Shown: piece by piece, positions 22,857 through 31,361 of the stretch | Layout: every line of letters starts with the position of its first letter | Position numbering within the stretch: position 1 is the first letter of the stretch | Source of the DNA: Mycobacterium sp. DL99 | GTDB taxonomy: Bacteria; Actinomycetota; Actinomycetes; Mycobacteriales; Mycobacteriaceae | NCBI RefSeq assembly: GCF_004762045.1 | Contig: NZ_SJOM01000007.1 | Span: 4,951,747-4,995,605 of the forward strand | Direction: 5' to 3' | DNA: 43,859 nucleotides | Program-made: the position numbers and the translations under genes | The notes under the pieces: model-generated | Databases searched by the model: none | Told to the model about the DNA's origin: nothing | The model's input: only the letters and a program-made list of their open reading frames with translations

Positions 22857-25800
22857 CTATTGGGCCCACACGTCCTCGACATAGCGATCTGAACTCACCA
22901 GGCCGGTAAGCCAGTGCGCGGCAGCGTCGTCGTCGGCCCCGGTGTAGCGGCGGTAGATGTCGCGGAAGGCGCCGCGCACTGCGGGAGCCATCCGGGCTCC
23001 GTCGCCACACACGTACACGTGGCCGTCCATGCCCGGGTCGCCCAGTATCGCCCAGACCTCGTCGGCGTCGGCAGTGATGCGATCTTGCACGTACCGGATC
23101 TCGTCTTGGGGCCGCCGCGAGAAGGCCGGGCGCATCCGCACCACGCCCGCACGTTCAGCCGCCTCGAATTCATCGCGGAAAAGGTAGTCGACATCCGGGT
23201 GACGCACGCCGAAGAAGCACAATGCCGATGTGAACGGGGCGCCCGCGGCCTGCGCCGCCAGCCGGTCCCCGATGAATCCCCGGAACGGCGCGACACCGGT
23301 ACCGGCGCCGACCAGGATGACGTTCTTCGCCGGCTCGGCACCGGCGCGGAACGCCTGCCTTGCGGTGTCGACGCGCATCCGGATCTGTTGTCCCGGTACG
23401 GCATCGGCGAGATAGCTCGACGACACCCCGCGGAAGACGCCGTATCCGGAGCGGGCCGGTCCCTCCAGGACGCTGACCACCAGTTCGACCTCGCGCGGCG
23501 ATCGGCGCGCCGAGGAGGCGATGGAGTAGTGCCGGGGCGCCATCGGCTCGAACAACTCCAGCAGTTCGGCGCGTGACAGCTCGGTCGCCGCGTACTCGGC
23601 CAGGCATTCGGTGACGCTCAGGGCACGGGCCTCGGGTTGCTCGGCCAGTTCGGTCAAAGCCGCACGCTCCGGTGGACACGGGTTGGCCGCCGCCAGCCGC
23701 AGCAGCTGACTGCGGCTGGCCGGCTTGCGGAGCTCGATGAAATGGGTCAGCAGTTCGCGCACGCTGACTTCACGGTCGATGGCGATGGCACGCCGGGTGC
23801 TGCGCCGCGGATTCACCGAGATCCGGCGGTCGAGACGCAGCTCCAACAGTTCGGCGACCTCGTCGATGACCTCGGGGCTGTTGTCGGGCAGGACCGTGAC
23901 GTGATCACCAGTCTGGTATACGAGGTCATCGGGAAGCGCTATCCGGATGAGCCGCTTGGCATTTCCCATCTGTTCGTCGGAGTCGACGAGGGCCACGTTG
24001 TCCAGCACGGTGGCCGGCTGCACCTCGAAACGTGCATCGATGGCCGACGTCACCGGCCCGTCGATGGCGCGCAGCTCGTACAGGGATTCGCCGGCGGTAC
24101 TGTCGGCCGGGGCCTGCACGCCGTCGGTGGGGGCCAGGGCGTCCCACAGGGCCGCGGAGAAATCTTCGACGGTCCCGGCGAAGTCTCCCGACGTATCGGC
24201 TTCCCCGCGTGGAATCACCGGTGGGCCAACAAGTTCCGAGAGACGCTGGTCAAGACGCTTGGGGATGGTCTGGTAGGTCTCGGCCCAGTTCCGGTCTCCG
24301 ACGCCGAGTATGGCGTACGGGATGGCCGGCTGCGATGGTGTGCCCGGGTCGTCCAGCCATTCGACGAAATGCCGCGCATCGTCGGTGGGTTGCCCGTTGT
24401 AGGACGCGGCGATCACCACCAGCGCCCCCTCAGTGGGCAGTGCCCCTGCGGCCGTGTCGAGGGCCGCCACGGTGGCCTGATAGCCGAGGTCGGTGGCCTC
24501 GTCGGACAGTTGCTGCGCCAGCGCCCGGCAATTGCCCAGGTTCGAGCCGTGCAGCACAGTCACTTTCGATCCCGGCGCGGCCACTGCGCGCGGCCTTGCC
24601 GCCGACGCCGTCTCCGGCGCGGGGCCGGCGGCGTGCCGGCGTTCCTGCGGTGTCCGCCGCGCCAGCTGCAGGTGGAATCCGACCGGCTTGCGCAGCAGGT
24701 CGCTGTGGGTACGCAGCTGATAGTGCTCCACGTCCAGGAAGCGGTACCGGTGGACCAGGGTGGCCAGCGCCATGGTCGCTTCGTGCAGGGCGAACTGACG
24801 GCCGATACAGGATCTGGCTCCGGTACCGAAGGGTTTGAACAGGTTGACCGGCCGGCCGGCGGCCCGGTCGGCCTCGAACCGGTCCGGGTCGAAGAACTCG
24901 ACGTTGTCGCCCCATTCGGACTGCCGGTGCAGCGCCGAGGTCGTCACCGTGACAACCTCACCCTTGCGCACCGGATACTGGCCTCCGATGACGGTGTCTG
25001 CCAATGCCATTCGGTCGAACTCCCGGACCGGCGGGGACAGCCGCAGCGTTTCGTCGACGATCTGCCGGATGTAGGTGAGCTTGCCGATCTCGTCGAATGC
25101 GGGCACATGGTCGTCGTCTGGCCCGAACAACCCGTCGACCTCACGACATGCCCGGTGCAGCACCGCGGGGTGCTTGACGATGCTGTACAGCGCGGTCGGC
25201 ATGAGTGTCGACGTGGTGTCCTGCCCGGCGATCAGGAACGTCAGAATCTGATTGCGGACGCTGTCGTGACCGAGGCGGGGAGCCCCGTCGGCGGCCGGTT
25301 CCAGCATCAGGGCGAGGAGATCGTCCAGATCGACCGCACCCGCACGGTGCCCGGCGATCAATTCGTCGATGAAAGCGTAGAGCTTGTCGCGCTCCGCGGC
25401 GAAGACCGTCCGGTCGCCACCTCCCGGGGCGATGATCTGTGTGAGCGCGGCCGCGAAGCTGGCCGGGATGTCCGCGAGCCCGGCCTGGCGATACGAGTCG
25501 AACCGGGCGCCGAATCCGGCCAGGCCCACCGTGTCCATGGCCAGCTTCGCCAGATCCCCCGCGACATCAACCAACCGCGGCCCGACCGCTCCGGCGGTTT
25601 CATCCCACAACGCGATGAGCTGGCGGTTGATGTCGAGCATGGCCGGGTGGTAGCTGCGCAGACCGCTGAAGCTGAATCCGGGGACCAGGACGTCATGCGC
25701 CTGCTGCCAACCGTTTTCGCCGGGATACGACGTGAACAACCCATTGTTGACCAGTGTTCGGAAGCGGTCGAGCCGGTCGGTGATGCCCTTGGCGAAGCGT

Positions 25801-26024
25801 GTCTCGTCGCACAGTTCGTCGACCAGCGCCAGCGAACACGCGTAGAGCCGCCGGCTGCCGGTGAAGTCCGCGTAGAACAGAGGCCCGTATTGCTCGGCGA
25901 GCACGTCCGCGGGCAGCGCGTAGGGCCGGCCGGGAACCGGCCCTGGTGGCAGTTCCGTGCCGACGGCCGAGGGCACGCCGTCGATATCCGGTGGCAGTGC
26001 CGGCGAGAACGTCTCCATGTGCAT
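22857..26024 (-). CDS. Self-sufficient CYP102-type cytochrome P450/NADPH-P450 reductase fusion
   Basis: 1055 aa from ATG 26024 (or ATG 26018, two codons on), close to the 1048 aa of CYP102A1. The P450 part (about 1-470) has the I-helix AGQDTT (266-271), ETLR (325-328) and heme motif FGTGARSCIG with Cys406. An Ala/Pro linker leads to the FMN domain (TVLHGSNLGNCRALAQ). The FAD/NADPH part shows PRHYSIASS, GVSSSYLAD, VGAGTGVAPFRGF, FFGVRHPDVDYLF and YVCGDGARM, ending in a Trp near the C-terminus. Family members hydroxylate fatty acids using NADPH with no separate redox partner. It lies 41 bp behind the BVMO on the same strand, probably one operon. Confidence 0.93.
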   Translation of the reverse strand: MHMETFSPALPPDIDGVPSAVGTELPPGPVPGRPYALPADVLAEQYGPLFYADFTGSRRLYACSLALVDELCDETRFAKGITDRLDRFRTLVNNGLFTSYPGENGWQQAHDVLVPGFSFSGLRSYHPAMLDINRQLIALWDETAGAVGPRLVDVAGDLAKLAMDTVGLAGFGARFDSYRQAGLADIPASFAAALTQIIAPGGGDRTVFAAERDKLYAFIDELIAGHRAGAVDLDDLLALMLEPAADGAPRLGHDSVRNQILTFLIAGQDTTSTLMPTALYSIVKHPAVLHRACREVDGLFGPDDDHVPAFDEIGKLTYIRQIVDETLRLSPPVREFDRMALADTVIGGQYPVRKGEVVTVTTSALHRQSEWGDNVEFFDPDRFEADRAAGRPVNLFKPFGTGARSCIGRQFALHEATMALATLVHRYRFLDVEHYQLRTHSDLLRKPVGFHLQLARRTPQERRHAAGPAPETASAARPRAVAAPGSKVTVLHGSNLGNCRALAQQLSDEATDLGYQATVAALDTAAGALPTEGALVVIAASYNGQPTDDARHFVEWLDDPGTPSQPAIPYAILGVGDRNWAETYQTIPKRLDQRLSELVGPPVIPRGEADTSGDFAGTVEDFSAALWDALAPTDGVQAPADSTAGESLYELRAIDGPVTSAIDARFEVQPATVLDNVALVDSDEQMGNAKRLIRIALPDDLVYQTGDHVTVLPDNSPEVIDEVAELLELRLDRRISVNPRRSTRRAIAIDREVSVRELLTHFIELRKPASRSQLLRLAAANPCPPERAALTELAEQPEARALSVTECLAEYAATELSRAELLELFEPMAPRHYSIASSARRSPREVELVVSVLEGPARSGYGVFRGVSSSYLADAVPGQQIRMRVDTARQAFRAGAEPAKNVILVGAGTGVAPFRGFIGDRLAAQAAGAPFTSALCFFGVRHPDVDYLFRDEFEAAERAGVVRMRPAFSRRPQDEIRYVQDRITADADEVWAILGDPGMDGHVYVCGDGARMAPAVRGAFRDIYRRYTGADDDAAAHWLTGLVSSDRYVEDVWAQ

Positions 26025-26065
26025 CGAGCATAGCCACGCGGCACGCGATGCCCTGGGAATGAGCC

Positions 26066-27574
26066 TCAGAGAACGAGCTGTGGCGTCTGTGCGGAACTCC
26101 CGGCAACTCGCTGGGATCCAAATCGCAGCGCCGGGTCGTCCACGGGCCCGTTGCGCAGCGTCTCGGCATCGAGCGTGTAGTTCATCGTCATCTGCCACGG
26201 TCCGTCGACACCCTGGCGGGGCAGCTCATCGACCGAACGCTGCACGTATCCGGCGCCGAATCCCAGGAGCGGGCGGGTCCGGCCCCCAGCGAACTCCGGG
26301 CGGACGGTGTCAAAACCGTTGTCGTCCATGTGCTTCAGCAGCCGGCAGAAGTGTTCGCACAGCAGTCCGACCTTGAGCGTCCAGGACGAGTTCGTGTAGC
26401 CGAAGGCGAAGGCGAAGTTCGGCACACCCGAGAGCATGATGCCCTTGTATGCCACGGTATCGGCGAGGTCCACCGGTTCGCCGTCTACCGTCAACGACAT
26501 CCCGCCGAACAGCTGGATGTTGAGACCCGTTGCGGTGACGATGATGTCGGCGTCGAGCTCACGGCCGGACTCCAGCAGGATGCCGTTCTCGGTGAACGTC
26601 GCGATGCGGTCGGTGACCACCGAGGCGCTGCCGTTGCTGATGGCCTTGAACAGGTCGCCGTCGGGCACCGCGCACAGCCTCTGGTCCCACGGGTTGTAGC
26701 GGGGGCTGAAGTGCTCGTCCACCGGATACCCGTCGGGCAGCTTGGCGGCGTTGATCCACCGGATCACGGCCCGGGCAGCCTTCGGGTACTTCTGGCACAG
26801 CGTGTAGACGGTGCGCTGTTTGATGACGTTCTTGCGCCGGGCCAGGGCGTAACCGTGGTCATCGCCCAACAGCCGCCTGGCGATGTTGGCGAAGCTGTCC
26901 TTGGCCGGGACGGGAAGCACGTAGGTGGGCGAGCGCTGCAGCATCGTCACGTGCCCGGCCGTCGGCGCCATCGACGGTACGAGGGTCACCGCGGTGGCAC
27001 CGCTGCCGATCACGACGACCTTCTTGCCGGTGTAGTCGAGATCCTCTGGCCAGTGCTGGGGGTGCACGATGCGCCCGGTGAACCGGTCCTTCCCCTCGAA
27101 GTGCGGGGCATAGCCCTGGTCGTAGCGGTAATACCCCCCACCGCAGAACAGCCAGCTCGCCGAAATCTGCACGAGTTCCGGATCGGACCCGTCACCGTCG
27201 GTCCGCTCCACGTCCACGGTCCAGGTGGCCTGCGCTGAATCCCAGGCCGCGCCGAGCACCTTGTGGTGGAACCGGATGTGGCGGTCGATCCCGTTCTCCG
27301 AGACCGTCTCACGCAGGTAGGCCAGGATCTTGTCGGCAGTGGCGATGGCATGCTCGTCGCGCCACGGCTTGAACTCGTATCCGAAAGTGTGGAGGTCGGA
27401 GTCCGACCGAATTCCCGGATAGCGGAACAGGTCCCAGGTGCCGCCGGTGGCGCCGCGGGCCTCCAGGATCGCGTAGCTGCGCCCCGGGTGTTCGCGCTGT
27501 AGGTAGTAGGCAGCACCGATGCCGGAGATACCGGCGCCGATGATGAGTACGTCGACGTGTTCGGTGTGGTTCAT
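26066..27574 (-). CDS. Baeyer-Villiger-type flavin monooxygenase, EthA/MymA-like
   Basis: 502 aa. FAD Rossmann motif GAGISGIG (13-20), the BVMO fingerprint FTGRIVHPQHWP (165-176) and the NADPH Rossmann GSGATA (190-195) are all intact. Stretches such as GGTWDLFRYPGIRSDSD, HPQHWPEDLDY and ADIIVTATGLNIQLFGG are nearly those of M. tuberculosis EthA (Rv3854c) and MymA (Rv3083). Those enzymes oxygenate ketones and thioamide prodrugs. It is the first gene of the unit with the P450 and is divergent from a PucR-type regulator, so it is probably inducible by a lipid-like or ketone substrate. Confidence 0.92.
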   Translation of the reverse strand: MNHTEHVDVLIIGAGISGIGAAYYLQREHPGRSYAILEARGATGGTWDLFRYPGIRSDSDLHTFGYEFKPWRDEHAIATADKILAYLRETVSENGIDRHIRFHHKVLGAAWDSAQATWTVDVERTDGDGSDPELVQISASWLFCGGGYYRYDQGYAPHFEGKDRFTGRIVHPQHWPEDLDYTGKKVVVIGSGATAVTLVPSMAPTAGHVTMLQRSPTYVLPVPAKDSFANIARRLLGDDHGYALARRKNVIKQRTVYTLCQKYPKAARAVIRWINAAKLPDGYPVDEHFSPRYNPWDQRLCAVPDGDLFKAISNGSASVVTDRIATFTENGILLESGRELDADIIVTATGLNIQLFGGMSLTVDGEPVDLADTVAYKGIMLSGVPNFAFAFGYTNSSWTLKVGLLCEHFCRLLKHMDDNGFDTVRPEFAGGRTRPLLGFGAGYVQRSVDELPRQGVDGPWQMTMNYTLDAETLRNGPVDDPALRFGSQRVAGSSAQTPQLVL

Positions 27575-27639
27575 GTCTCAATGGTCGCGGCCGACCGCGT
27601 GTCGCCCAAGGTCGGAAGTGCCAAACATCACCCATACCA

Positions 27640-27656
27640 TGGTGCACTTTGCACCA
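27640..27656. promoter_or_regulatory. Palindromic operator candidate between BVMO and PucR genes
   Basis: TGGTGCA-CTT-TGCACCA is a perfect palindrome with 7-bp arms, 19 bp before the PucR-type ATG and 65 bp from the BVMO start. In a 100-bp divergent promoter this is the obvious binding site for the regulator encoded next to it. Which protein binds is inferred. Confidence 0.6.
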
Positions 27657-27674
27657 CCGCTCTACGCTGGGGTG

Positions 27675-28904
27675 ATGGCGTGGCAGCCACCGTCACCACG
27701 GGTGCAGGACCTGATCCGGCAATGCGCACAGATCGTGCTCAATCCCCGCCCGGACTGGCTCGACGAATTCGACTCCGCCGTCCTGGCGGCCAGTCCGACC
27801 GTCGCGTCCGACCCCGAGCTCGCCGCCGCGGTCGTCCGCAGCAACCACGCCAACCTGTTCTTCTGGGGCTCGGCGAATGTGCGCGATCCGGGCGCCCCGG
27901 TGCCGCCGAACACCGGACCTGAGCCGCTGAGCATCGCACGGGAACTGGTGCGCCGCGGCGTCAACGAGTTTCCCCTCGATGCATACCGGGTCGGTGAGGG
28001 CGTGGCGTGGCGTCGCCTCATGGAGATCGCCTTCGAGCTCACGTCCGACCCTGCCGAACTGCACGAGATGCTGGACGTGTGTTCGCAGTCCATCAGCGCG
28101 TTCGTCGATGCCACACTGGCCGGGATCGCCGCCCAGATCGACCTGGAACGCGACGACCTGACCCGCGGCACCCACGCCGAGCGGCGCGAGACGGTCGCGC
28201 TGCTGCTCGAGGGCGCCCCGATCCCCCGGCAGCGCGCCGAGGCACGCCTGGGCCACGCGCTGACCGGGACCCACACCGCGGCCGTGATCTGGAGCGAAGA
28301 CTCGGCGGACGACCTGTCCGGATTGGACCGCGCCGCCGATGCATTCGGCCAGGACTGCGGCGATCCGCGGCCGTTGAGCGTGCTGGCCAGCACCGCCACC
28401 CGATGGGTGTGGGCGGCGGGTAACGCCGACATCCAGCACGGCTTCCAGGCGCTGACCCGCGCCGCCGCAGAGCTGGACGGCGTCCGGATCGCCATCGGCC
28501 CGGCCGCCGACGGCCTGGATGGCTTCCGGCGCAGCCATTTCGATGCGATTACCACGCAGCAGATGATGGCCCGGCTGCACTCCACGCAACAGATTGCGCG
28601 GTTCAGCGACGTCGAGCTGGTCGCGCTGATCACCGCCGACCCTGACCGGACCGCCGAGTTCGTCAGCCACAACCTGGGCGCATTCGAGACCGCCGATACC
28701 GAATTACGGGAAACAGTAAGGACATTCGTCAACGAACAGTGCAATGCCAGCCGCGCCGCGGCGCGGCTGTACCTGCATCGCAATACGCTGCTGCGCCGAC
28801 TGGCCCGCGCTGACGAGCTCCTGCCCCGTCCACTGGCCGAGAACAGCGTCGCAGTCGCCGTCGCACTGGATGTGGTGCGGTGGCACGGCAACCGGACCGG
28901 GTGA
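27675..28904 (+). CDS. PucR/CdaR-type transcriptional regulator
   Basis: 409 aa from ATG 27675 (GTG directly before it is an alternative). The C-terminal 60 residues are a PucR-type helix-turn-helix: ETVRTFVNEQCNASRAAARLYLHRNTLLRRLARADEL. The middle (HTAAVIWSEDSADDLSGLDRAADAF) resembles the GGDEF-like CdaR domain, and the N-terminal 150 residues are a helical sensory region. Such proteins usually activate a neighbouring catabolic operon when a substrate binds. Here the divergent BVMO-P450 operon is the likely target. Confidence 0.88.
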   Translation: MAWQPPSPRVQDLIRQCAQIVLNPRPDWLDEFDSAVLAASPTVASDPELAAAVVRSNHANLFFWGSANVRDPGAPVPPNTGPEPLSIARELVRRGVNEFPLDAYRVGEGVAWRRLMEIAFELTSDPAELHEMLDVCSQSISAFVDATLAGIAAQIDLERDDLTRGTHAERRETVALLLEGAPIPRQRAEARLGHALTGTHTAAVIWSEDSADDLSGLDRAADAFGQDCGDPRPLSVLASTATRWVWAAGNADIQHGFQALTRAAAELDGVRIAIGPAADGLDGFRRSHFDAITTQQMMARLHSTQQIARFSDVELVALITADPDRTAEFVSHNLGAFETADTELRETVRTFVNEQCNASRAAARLYLHRNTLLRRLARADELLPRPLAENSVAVAVALDVVRWHGNRTG

Positions 28905-28909
28905 GCCGA

Positions 28910-29275
28910 TCAATCGAATGCGGTATCCAGATAACGCAGGGCGTCGGCCTTGCCGATCCCCAGTGCGCGGGCGGCCTCGGCGAACGAGTGCGCAGCAGCG
29001 GCCATCGCGGCATCGGCCGGATCCGCACGTGCGACGAATGTGCCGTACCGCCCGCGGGTCTCCAAGACCCCAGCCGACTCCAGCTCGCGATAAGCCCTGG
29101 CCACGGTGTTCACCGCCAGCCCGACCTTCCCCGCCAGTTCGCGCACCGTTGGCAGCCGGGTACCCGGCTGCAGCCTCCCCTGCCTGATCCCATCAATGAT
29201 CTGGATCCGAAGTTGATCGAACAGCGGCTTATCCGCGCTCGAATCAACCAGCACCCAATCCCCCAACTCACCCAC
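28910..29275 (-). CDS. GntR-family regulator (YtrA-like, short), Rv1152 ortholog
   Basis: 121 aa from GTG 29275, chosen because it gives VGELGDWVLVDSSADKPLF and the 121-aa length I recall for Rv1152; a GTG at 29257 is also possible. The winged helix is PLFDQLRIQIIDGIRQGRL, then LPTVRELAGKVGLAVNTVARAYRELESAGVLETRGRYGTFV. Only about 40 residues follow, so it lacks the large ligand domain of FadR-type GntR proteins. This short layout is typical of YtrA regulators, which usually control a neighbouring gene. Starts of GntR and the sirtuin are only 36 bp apart. Confidence 0.88.
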   Translation of the reverse strand: MGELGDWVLVDSSADKPLFDQLRIQIIDGIRQGRLQPGTRLPTVRELAGKVGLAVNTVARAYRELESAGVLETRGRYGTFVARADPADAAMAAAAHSFAEAARALGIGKADALRYLDTAFD

Positions 29276-29284
29276 ACGCCCAGT

Positions 29285-29311
29285 ATCACCCAAACCGACT
29301 ACGTTGGTGAT
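29285..29311. promoter_or_regulatory. Operator candidate between GntR and sirtuin genes
   Basis: ATCACC (29285-29290) and GGTGAT (29306-29311) are perfect inverted repeats with a 15-nt spacer, filling nearly all the 36-bp gap between the two divergent starts. The half-sites lie where a bound dimer would cover both promoters, so GntR autoregulation and sirtuin control are likely but inferred. Confidence 0.45.
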
Positions 29312-30037
29312 GTGCAAGTGACTGTCCTGTCCGGTGCCGGAATCTCGGCGGAAAGCGGTGTGCCGACGTTCCGCGACGTCGAGACGGGCCTGTGGGCACA
29401 GGTGGACCCATATGAGATTTCCAGCATCGAAGGCTGGCAGCGGCACCCCGAGAAGGTCTGGGCCTGGTATCTGTGGCGCCACTACATGATGGCCCACGTG
29501 CAACCCAATGGCGGACATCTGGCCGTGGCCGCCTGGCAGGACTTCGCCGACGTACACGTCATCACCCAGAATGTCGACAACCTGCACGAGCGCGCCGGTA
29601 GCACCAACGTCTACCACCTGCACGGCAACCTGTTCGAGTTCCGTTGCGATGCTTGCGGTTCGAGGTTCGAGGGTGACCTTCCCGCGATGCCGGAGCCGGT
29701 CGAGACGATCGAACCCCCGGTGTGCCCGTGCGGCGGCCTGATCCGGCCGAGTGTCGTGTGGTTCGGCGAGCCGTTGCCCGACGACGCCTGGCAGCGGTCG
29801 GTACAGGCGGTCGGCAATGCCGATGTGGTGATCGTGGTGGGCACCAGTTCGGTCGTCTATCCCGCGGCAGGCCTGCCCGAGGCCGCCATCGCCGCGGGCA
29901 CCGTGGTGGTCGAGATCAACCCCGAGCGCACCCCGCTGTCCGACGGCGCGACGATCTCACTGCGCGAGACCGCGGCGGGTTCCCTGCCGAACCTGCTGCA
30001 GCGGTTGCCCAAGCTGCTGGGCTCTAGGCAGGCCTGA
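29312..30037 (+). CDS. cobB: NAD-dependent protein deacylase, class III sirtuin (Rv1151c ortholog)
   Basis: 241 aa from GTG 29312. Sirtuin motifs in order: SGAGISAESGVPTFRD (NAD), Tyr53-x-x-Arg56 in WYLWR, TQNVDNLHERAG, catalytic His104 in HLHG, four zinc Cys (CDAC at 112-115 and CPC at 138-140), then VVWFGEPLP and VVGTSSVVYPAAGLP. The Tyr-x-x-Arg pair is the hallmark of SIRT5/CobB-type enzymes that remove succinyl and malonyl as well as acetyl groups from lysine. It may therefore regulate acyl-CoA enzymes after translation. It converges on the methyltransferase with a 14-nt overlap of the two gene ends. Confidence 0.93.
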   Translation: MQVTVLSGAGISAESGVPTFRDVETGLWAQVDPYEISSIEGWQRHPEKVWAWYLWRHYMMAHVQPNGGHLAVAAWQDFADVHVITQNVDNLHERAGSTNVYHLHGNLFEFRCDACGSRFEGDLPAMPEPVETIEPPVCPCGGLIRPSVVWFGEPLPDDAWQRSVQAVGNADVVIVVGTSSVVYPAAGLPEAAIAAGTVVVEINPERTPLSDGATISLRETAAGSLPNLLQRLPKLLGSRQA

Positions 30038-30659
30038 CCGCACGGCCGATGGCGAACTCCGTCACCGGTAGCGGCACCCAGGCCGGCATCGCCAATTCAC
30101 GGTGCGCCACCGCGACCTCGAATCCGCTGTCAGCGATGGCCTGCTCGGTGTGCCGATGGGTATGGCAGTTTCCGAACAACCGCGGCCACACCGTGGCATC
30201 GGCCACGCGCTGCATCCCGGCCCGCCATCCATTGCCCGCGACATGCTCCAGATAACGAAGCTCGCCGCCCGGACGAAGCAGCGAAAATAGCTGGCGGAGA
30301 ACAGTATCCGGTTGATCGATGGAGCACAGCACCAATGAGCAGACGACGGCGTCGAACGGTTCGGCGCTGCTGAACTTCTCGGCGGTGTCGCTGGTTACGG
30401 TCACCGGGACCGGGGCGTTGGCCGCCGCGCTGCGGGCCACCACCGCAAGGTGACGTTCAGGCTCGATGGCGACCACCTCGGTCACCGTCGAGGGATAGAA
30501 GGCAAAGTTGGTCCCGGTGCCCGCACCGATCTCCAGGACCCGGCCACCGAGCCCGGCGAGGTTCTCGCCCCGCAGCCGCCGTAGCGCCTTCGGCTCCGAA
30601 CTCGACAACGTCTTCCACACCCGGGCGAAGAGAGGATTGTCCACGGTCCTGTCAGTCAC
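30024..30659 (-). CDS. Class I SAM-dependent methyltransferase (Rv1147-like, METTL7-type)
   Basis: 211 aa from GTG 30659, which overlaps the TetR stop (GTGA). The SAM motif is VLEIGAGTGTNFAFY, with the acidic ribose contact in VVAIEPERHL, motif IV-like FDAVVCSLVLCSI, and PGGELRYLEHV. The tail WPRLFGNCHTHRHTEQAI matches the METTL7/UbiE-like family. The substrate is unknown. It is the third gene of the MmpL-TetR operon and matches Rv1147 in place. Confidence 0.87.
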   Translation of the reverse strand: MTDRTVDNPLFARVWKTLSSSEPKALRRLRGENLAGLGGRVLEIGAGTGTNFAFYPSTVTEVVAIEPERHLAVVARSAAANAPVPVTVTSDTAEKFSSAEPFDAVVCSLVLCSIDQPDTVLRQLFSLLRPGGELRYLEHVAGNGWRAGMQRVADATVWPRLFGNCHTHRHTEQAIADSGFEVAVAHRELAMPAWVPLPVTEFAIGRAVRPA

Positions 30660-31360
30660 GGTCGTCCTCCATCGGCGTAATCACTGGCAAATCCCTTCAG
30701 CCGGGCGATGGCCTCGGCGGGAGCGAGGTCGGTTCCGATGATCCCCGAGACGATCTGGCCGGTGCACACCGCCCGCAGCACGCGGTCGGTGAACTCCTCG
30801 ACATCTCCCCACGGCAGATACGGCTTGGAGATCAGAACGGCGGCCACCCCGTGCGCCGCGGTCCACAATTCCAGCGCCAGCATCGTGGCGTCACCGGGCG
30901 GGTACACACCCTCGGCGATCAGCGCTTCCATCGCAGCGCGCATGTGCTGAAACGCCGAGCTGTTGAGTGTGGTGTCGACGTCGCTGCCGGGCCTGCCCTC
31001 ACCCATCGTCGCCAGCCGGTACAACTCCGGCGTGCGCCTGGCGAAGTTCACATATGCGTGCCCCTGGGCATGCAGCACCTCGATGGTGGAGGAATGATCT
31101 GCGGCCGCCCGCTGCATCTCCTCATCGAGCTTCTCGAAGTACCGTGAGCACACCGCGTCCAGCAGTGTGTCCTTGTCGGCGAAATGCAGGTAGATCGAGG
31201 GCGGAGTGACCCCGACCCGCTGGGCCACCGACCGGATCGACACCGCCTTGGCGTGACCCGTCTCCAACAACAATTCGGTTGTGGCATCAAGGATCTGGTC
31301 ACGAAGCAACTCACCGGAACCCCGCGGGGCGCGGCGCCTCTTACGAGGTTGGATCATCAC
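30656..31360 (-). CDS. TetR-family regulator of the MmpL operon
   Basis: 234 aa; GTG 31360 is followed directly by ATG 31357, and either may start it. The helix-turn-helix is LLRDQILDATTELLLETG then VSIRSVAQRVGVTPPSIYLHFADKDTLLD. The C-terminal domain (LHAQGHAYVNFARRTPELYRL...) is of the WHG TetR type. The gene lies one base behind the MmpL stop and shares its promoter, so it is probably an autoregulating repressor acting on the palindrome at 33725-33741. Confidence 0.88.
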   Translation of the reverse strand: MMIQPRKRRRAPRGSGELLRDQILDATTELLLETGHAKAVSIRSVAQRVGVTPPSIYLHFADKDTLLDAVCSRYFEKLDEEMQRAAADHSSTIEVLHAQGHAYVNFARRTPELYRLATMGEGRPGSDVDTTLNSSAFQHMRAAMEALIAEGVYPPGDATMLALELWTAAHGVAAVLISKPYLPWGDVEEFTDRVLRAVCTGQIVSGIIGTDLAPAEAIARLKGFASDYADGGRP

Positions 31361-31361
31361 G

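Noticed and set aside
23637..26033. 798-codon open frame on the plus strand
   Set aside because: It is antisense to the P450-reductase gene, whose motifs are complete. Long antisense frames are expected in high-GC coding DNA, and the product shows no domain.
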